This document shows, one piece after another, positions 59,456 to 64,000 of a DNA stretch of 64,000 nucleotides (the first letter of the stretch is position 1; every line of letters begins with the position of its first letter). Source of the stretch: Strigops habroptila (Eukaryota > Chordata > Aves > Psittaciformes > Psittacidae). Below the pieces are notes generated by a model that saw only the letters and a program-made list of their open reading frames with translations, had not been told where the DNA came from and did not search any database. The stretch is taken from the NCBI RefSeq assembly GCF_004027225.2, contig NC_044282.2, positions 56,066,397-56,130,396 of the forward strand, in the 5' to 3' direction. The position numbers and the translations under genes were made by a program.

Positions 59456-62400
59456 TGTCTTTGTGATGACCTGTGACTCCCACATACCTTTACCCCTTTG
59501 GAGAAATTGCGCAGGTGCAGTTGGTCTGAGCTTGCAACGTAACAATTTTGAGAACTTGGAGATTTTTGGTAGGTGTGAGAATTTTGCTTTTTCAGTGGAA
59601 TTTTGCTCTGTCCCATGTCACCCCAATAGCGTTGGTCAAGTTTGGATTTGTAATCCACCCAATGGCTGATTTTTACTGTAAGAGTGTGGAGAAGAAGCTA
59701 AATTACATTGCTGCTCAGCAGAGGGTGACATAGGAACATCTGAAGACACCTTTTGCTTGAAGGGTATCTGCTGGGGACCATCTTCATCTGCTTTAGCTTC
59801 TCCTTTATGCCATGGTTCTCTCACCTGTCACACTACTGCATACATTTGCACTTCCATGAAAAGTATAAGGAAGCCTCTGGGGAAATAAGGAAACTGATAA
59901 ACTGATACATGAGCAGTGTGTGTTTATTCAGATCAACACATAAATGCTGGCAGAGGACAAAGGAGAAAAAGGAGTGTTAAGAATTCTGCATTGCCTAATG
60001 ATAAGTGCCTCCCAATAAGTGAATCTATTTAATAAGAAACCTAGCCACTCCTGGGCAAGCTCATAATGCCCAGCCTGTGCCTGCAAAAATACATGGAGGC
60101 ACGTTTATCTGAGGGAAGCTGCTCAGCTGAAGAGGAGGACTTTGAGAGTAGCTTGTTTACAAAGCTTTCCGCAGCTGCTCATTCCTGGATCAGTATTCCT
60201 GATGTCACCTGTTTTCAGCAATAAACCACTCAAGGTCTGTACGGAATAAAGTTTAATGGTTGGTCTAAAATTATTGCTTATTACTAGAAAACTAGATTAC
60301 AGTGGATTACCTGCAATATTGTCATTTTGGTAAATTGACAGAAAGTAAAACCACAGCTTATTTGGAAGGAAAACAGAAAGCCCTGGGGCAAAGCTTAGAA
60401 GGAAAATAAAAAGCCCTGGAGAGGCAGTTATCCATTGGTTTCTGCTCCCAGATATTTATCCCAGATATTTACTGTAGGATAACTTCTGTCTTCATGTATA
60501 CATGTACTAAAATAAGCAGGAAACTGCACTTCAGAAGGCAATGTTTTACCATGTGACTTATTTCCCCAAGAGGAGCGGTGCTTAGAAGATGCTGTGGAGC
60601 CAGTCATGCCTCTCCTTAGAAAGATTAGCTAGTTTCGAGAGGGAGCACAGGCATGGCCTGTAGCCTGGGTCTCTTTCAACACTCTCCAGGACAACCAGTC
60701 CTTGGTGACAAGAATCACTAGTGCTGCTGATATAGTATTTCCTTTTGTCCTTGAAGTGAGATACAGGACACCTTTGCTGCCACCGTCTCCCGCTGTCACT
60801 CCAGCAGTGTGTGAGGCAGCAGTACAAAAGGGAGCGGATTCCTTGCATGCTAACCGCAGGATTCCCTGAGCCGCTTTCTCCCATTTTTGTTTGCACCTAC
60901 CAGGAAGGTTTCTGTGACAGAAAGCAAAGGGGAGCTGACCTCTTTGGTGATGGATGTATGAGAGAAACTTTCTGGTAGCTGTGTGAGTCTCAAAGCATGG
61001 GCCAGTTGTTGATCACAAAATGAGGGGGCTGTAAGGTGTACGCGTTTGTTACCATTTCTGAAAAGGGTTTTATTTTCCCCAAGTATTCTGGATTAACAGT
61101 ATGGCAGAGTAAAATACAAAGTAGAAGAAAATAATCCAACTGCTCTAGCTTTCTTGGTACGGCAAGGACAGTGGCTTCTGCCATGCCCAGACAGAGGATG
61201 TTGCACGGTCCCACTGATAGAACAACCCTAAGTGGCCTCAACAGAAATGAGAAAGTGCCCTTTCTTATGCCTCTGAATGTCTATAAGATGGTGATGGTCA
61301 AGGAGAAACAGGGAGGAAATTGATAAAAAGGAAGAATAATTGTCCACTGGAAGAAGAACACAGTCATATTGCATATTAGATCTCCACAGCTTACAGGCAC
61401 CTTGAACAAGTAAAGTTTCAGTCTCAAAAATGTCAGTGAATTAAAGAGCACTTTGGACAACTCTTTGTCAGTCTATATTCATTACTTTGCAAAGGATGGT
61501 GAGCCGTGAGCTTGGGGTCCAGAAGAGAGGTTACTGCAGTGCTGAAGTTGCTCTTAAAAATCACAGAACCAGTGCAGCTTCATTCATGAATTTTGCCCAG
61601 GCTGAAATATTACTCTCTGTCAAGCAGCTCCCCCAGCTAATTATTTGCAAGTAGAAGAACTGCTTGATGCAGAGGTCATGATAATCTCTAAATTGCCATG
61701 TCTGAAATCTTTGGCTTGACTGAAATAGCTCCTCAGAGCAGTGTGATCATGTACTGCAGAAGAAGAGATGCTGGAGGCAGAGGTGGCCAGTGCAGCCTGT
61801 CTCCCTGATGAGGCAGGGCTGCTCCCTGGGGTGTAAGCCTCCTAATGCTTTGTTTACTCTAAATTTAAACTTTCCATGTCATGGGGCTTCCATCATTGCC
61901 ACTACGACCCTGCTTGACAGTATAATGGTTTGCTCTCAATGATTTTTTCCCACTTTGTCTTTAAGCTTTCGCTTTCTTTAATCCCATGACTTTTGGTTAT
62001 GCATCCTTTTGTATTTCTTAAGCTTAGACCTCTCCCTTTGAAGCCGACCCTGCATACAGATAAAGTTTCCCACTGTTAGGAAATGTAGGTAATGTTAATT
62101 AGGTGATATTTGTAATGCAGCTTTTATCGGGTTCTTCTACTTGTTAAGCATGTTCCTGCTCTTTGTGAATCGCTGTCTATGGGCTTTTTCAAGGCTCTGC
62201 CAGAGGAACTCTGATGAATCTTGCTGTGATGTTTTAACATTCCAGACTACTGCTGTCTGCCCTGCTGCCCTGCTGGCATTTACTACTCCCATAGCAGAAC
62301 TGGTGAAAGGGAACCTGTGCCCAGTTTTCAGCTCTTTATTTCACAGTCTGGTGTGTTAATGTGAGTCACCAAATGTGTGAGCATAGTTCCCTCCTGCTGA

Positions 62401-62858
62401 GTCTGCTGTGAGTGTTGCAAGGTCCATGGGAGAGTGATAAGAGATAGCTAGTAGAGTGCTAAAACCTGCCACAGACCAGCAGTCAGGATTCAGGTCCTTT
62501 GATCACTTCTTGCGATGCACAGATTGAATGTGGTAATTTGGGCAAAGATGGATTACTTTCTAGTGAAGCAGGCTGGGAAGGTTGCTTGATGAAGCCATAG
62601 GTGGGTAACCTGTATCTCATCAATATGGATTTCACTTCCTTCCACGCTGCTGGTCCGTGGGAACTCTTGCTCCGTGGACTTTGTAATTTGTGTGAATGAA
62701 TAGAGAGGAATGTGCAATCTTCAGATAATCAGAAAAAAGAGCTGCCAGTAAGTTTGCAACTTGAAATTACCAAGTTTGCTGTGTGTTTTAAAGCAATACC
62801 AATATTTAGGGTATATAAAAGAGTATCAAGACTCAAATGAAACGCAACATGAAGGGAG

Positions 62859-62916
62859 CTTGGAACTAGGTGATCTTAAGGTCCTTTCCAACCCAAACCA
62901 TTCTATGATTCTATGA
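62859..62916 (+). mobile_element. CR1 LINE, 3'-terminal scrap
   Basis: TTGGAACTAGGTGATCTTAA, then GTCCTTTCCAACCCAAACC and ATTCTATGATTCTATGA, are the last ~58 bp of a CR1. The terminal octamers are intact, and 5' truncation is extreme. Confidence 0.95.
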
Positions 62917-64000
62917 AGCCATTATGAATGCATTGTGCTGCGTGGCTTTGTAGGGAGAATTCGTGCTGCCTTGTTTTATTGTATTTATTTCTTCCCATTG
63001 CAAAACTCATGGAGGTGCACCAAATGTAAGTGTTGGTGTAGCTCCACCATAATGGCTGTACCTGAACTGAATTTGACCTAAAAATGCTTAATCATATTTT
63101 TAAAAATTACTGGTATCTTCTTGTGTAAAATTCTTAGTACAAATTTCTGCCCATCTTCGTTTGACGGTACACAGCTCTGACCCATTCATGCAGTTTGCTC
63201 TCTGAGTTATTCTCCTCAGCAACATACAATTTGGGCAATTATTTAGTGGGGTTCCTTTTTGTAATTTCATGCCTGACTGACATGCCCTGCAGTCATCTTT
63301 ATATTCGTTTGATGATGGAGGCTGTACAGAGAGCAGCCCTGTGGCGAAATCTTAGTTCCCATTGAATATTACCATTTGCTTCTATGGGTCCAAAGTTTCA
63401 CCCTAAGTGTGTTGAACCTATAGACTACTACAAGGGACTAAGAACTGAGATAAGTTTAATTGCCTTGGGTGTTAAGCTCAGTTGTGGTTTATTTTAAGCG
63501 TGCAGGGGAAGCACTTCTCAAAGAGTGATTTGAAGAGATGGAATAAAAATGAGTGCACCCTTGGGAATGGCTGAGGACAGCCTTCTTGCAGAGCTCACAT
63601 CCAGTTCCAGATTTAAAAGGTTGTTATCTAACAAGAACAAGCAATTACTTAGCTAATGAGCACAACAAAATGAGCACGAAAAATGTGTTTCATCTGCAAT
63701 GCCCACTAGAAAGACATGGTTTTGAGCTTGAGGCTGCCTTTGCTTTAAGACCTGGGTCACCGCAGTGAGATTAATCCAGGGCATAAATCACAGGGGTTAG
63801 ATTAGTGTTTGTTTTACTTGAATTCACATTTCTTGTTCTCTTATCTCTGCTAAATCTTGCAGCTTCTTAGCTCAGTCATGAACCAGAGAATGGAATGGTT
63901 TTGAACAGTCACAACTTCCCTCCTGAGCACTGGCAGTCAGCCCTCAGGCTTGATCTACCACTGGAAGACAATTATAGAACAGCACAGTGTAATTAATGTG
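62917..64000. other. Intron 2 continuation with no recognised element
   Basis: I see no exon, repeat family or RNA gene in this last kilobase. Confidence 0.5.

Larger units (their letters stand above)
56126..62858 (+). other. Intron 2 of the EVA1C-family gene (first part)
   Basis: The intron opens with GTACGG. I looked for the next lectin exon (expected to hold two or more Cys and finish the domain) and found none up to the window end. Listed contents are a (TTTG)n tract, a MIR-like fragment, small direct repeats and a CR1 tail. Partly repeated 20-23 bp units (GGAAGGAAAACAGAAAGCCC and a related copy) lie at about 60364-60420. Confidence 0.7.

Noticed and set aside
62190..62250. Cys-containing frame in intron 2 (about SRLCQRNSDESCCDVLTFQ) considered as lectin exon 3.
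   Set aside because: It lacks a proper acceptor in phase 0, and the Cys spacing and flanks do not follow the EVA1C lectin domain.

Overview
The window is vertebrate nuclear DNA and almost certainly avian. It carries at least thirteen CR1 LINE copies, nearly all 5'-truncated. Several have the typical CR1 3' end, TTCTATGATTCTATGA or its reverse complement. It also has an ERVL-type solo LTR and one or two worn MIR-like SINEs. The species cannot be fixed from the sequence.

I can support one gene, a member of the EVA1C family on the + strand. Exon 1 (ATG at 463, donor after 562) encodes a signal peptide ending ...TSADFS. A first intron of about 55.3 kb follows. Exon 2 (55911-56125) encodes the start of a galactose-binding (SUEL-type) lectin domain. 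The two exons join in phase 1 across a glycine codon and give 105 codons without a stop. The lectin domain is unfinished at 56125. Its remainder, any second lectin domain, the membrane segment and the tail must lie beyond base 64000. From what I recall of human EVA1C the lectin segment is rather divergent, so a paralogue ('EVA1C-like') is a live alternative.

Layout: 1-462 is 5' flank and leader, with locally raised CpG density and a CCAAT/GC-box pair. Bases 563-55910 are intron 1, which holds CR1 copies of both orientations, a 569-bp solo LTR with perfect 5-bp target duplications (10263-10831), a MIR-like SINE (about 29734-29940), a second probable LTR (about 48592-49394), an AT-rich block and several small tandem repeats. 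An inverted pair of CR1 fragments lies about 300 bp before exon 2. Bases 56126-64000 are the start of intron 2 and hold little but a CR1 tail and a MIR-like scrap.

I saw no tRNA, rRNA, CRISPR array, second protein-coding gene or new biological system. Most open frames in the window are no longer than chance allows in 64 kb, and the longest lies over a CR1 copy. The most useful results are the split EVA1C-family gene, the dated-looking solo LTR, and the question of orthologue versus paralogue.
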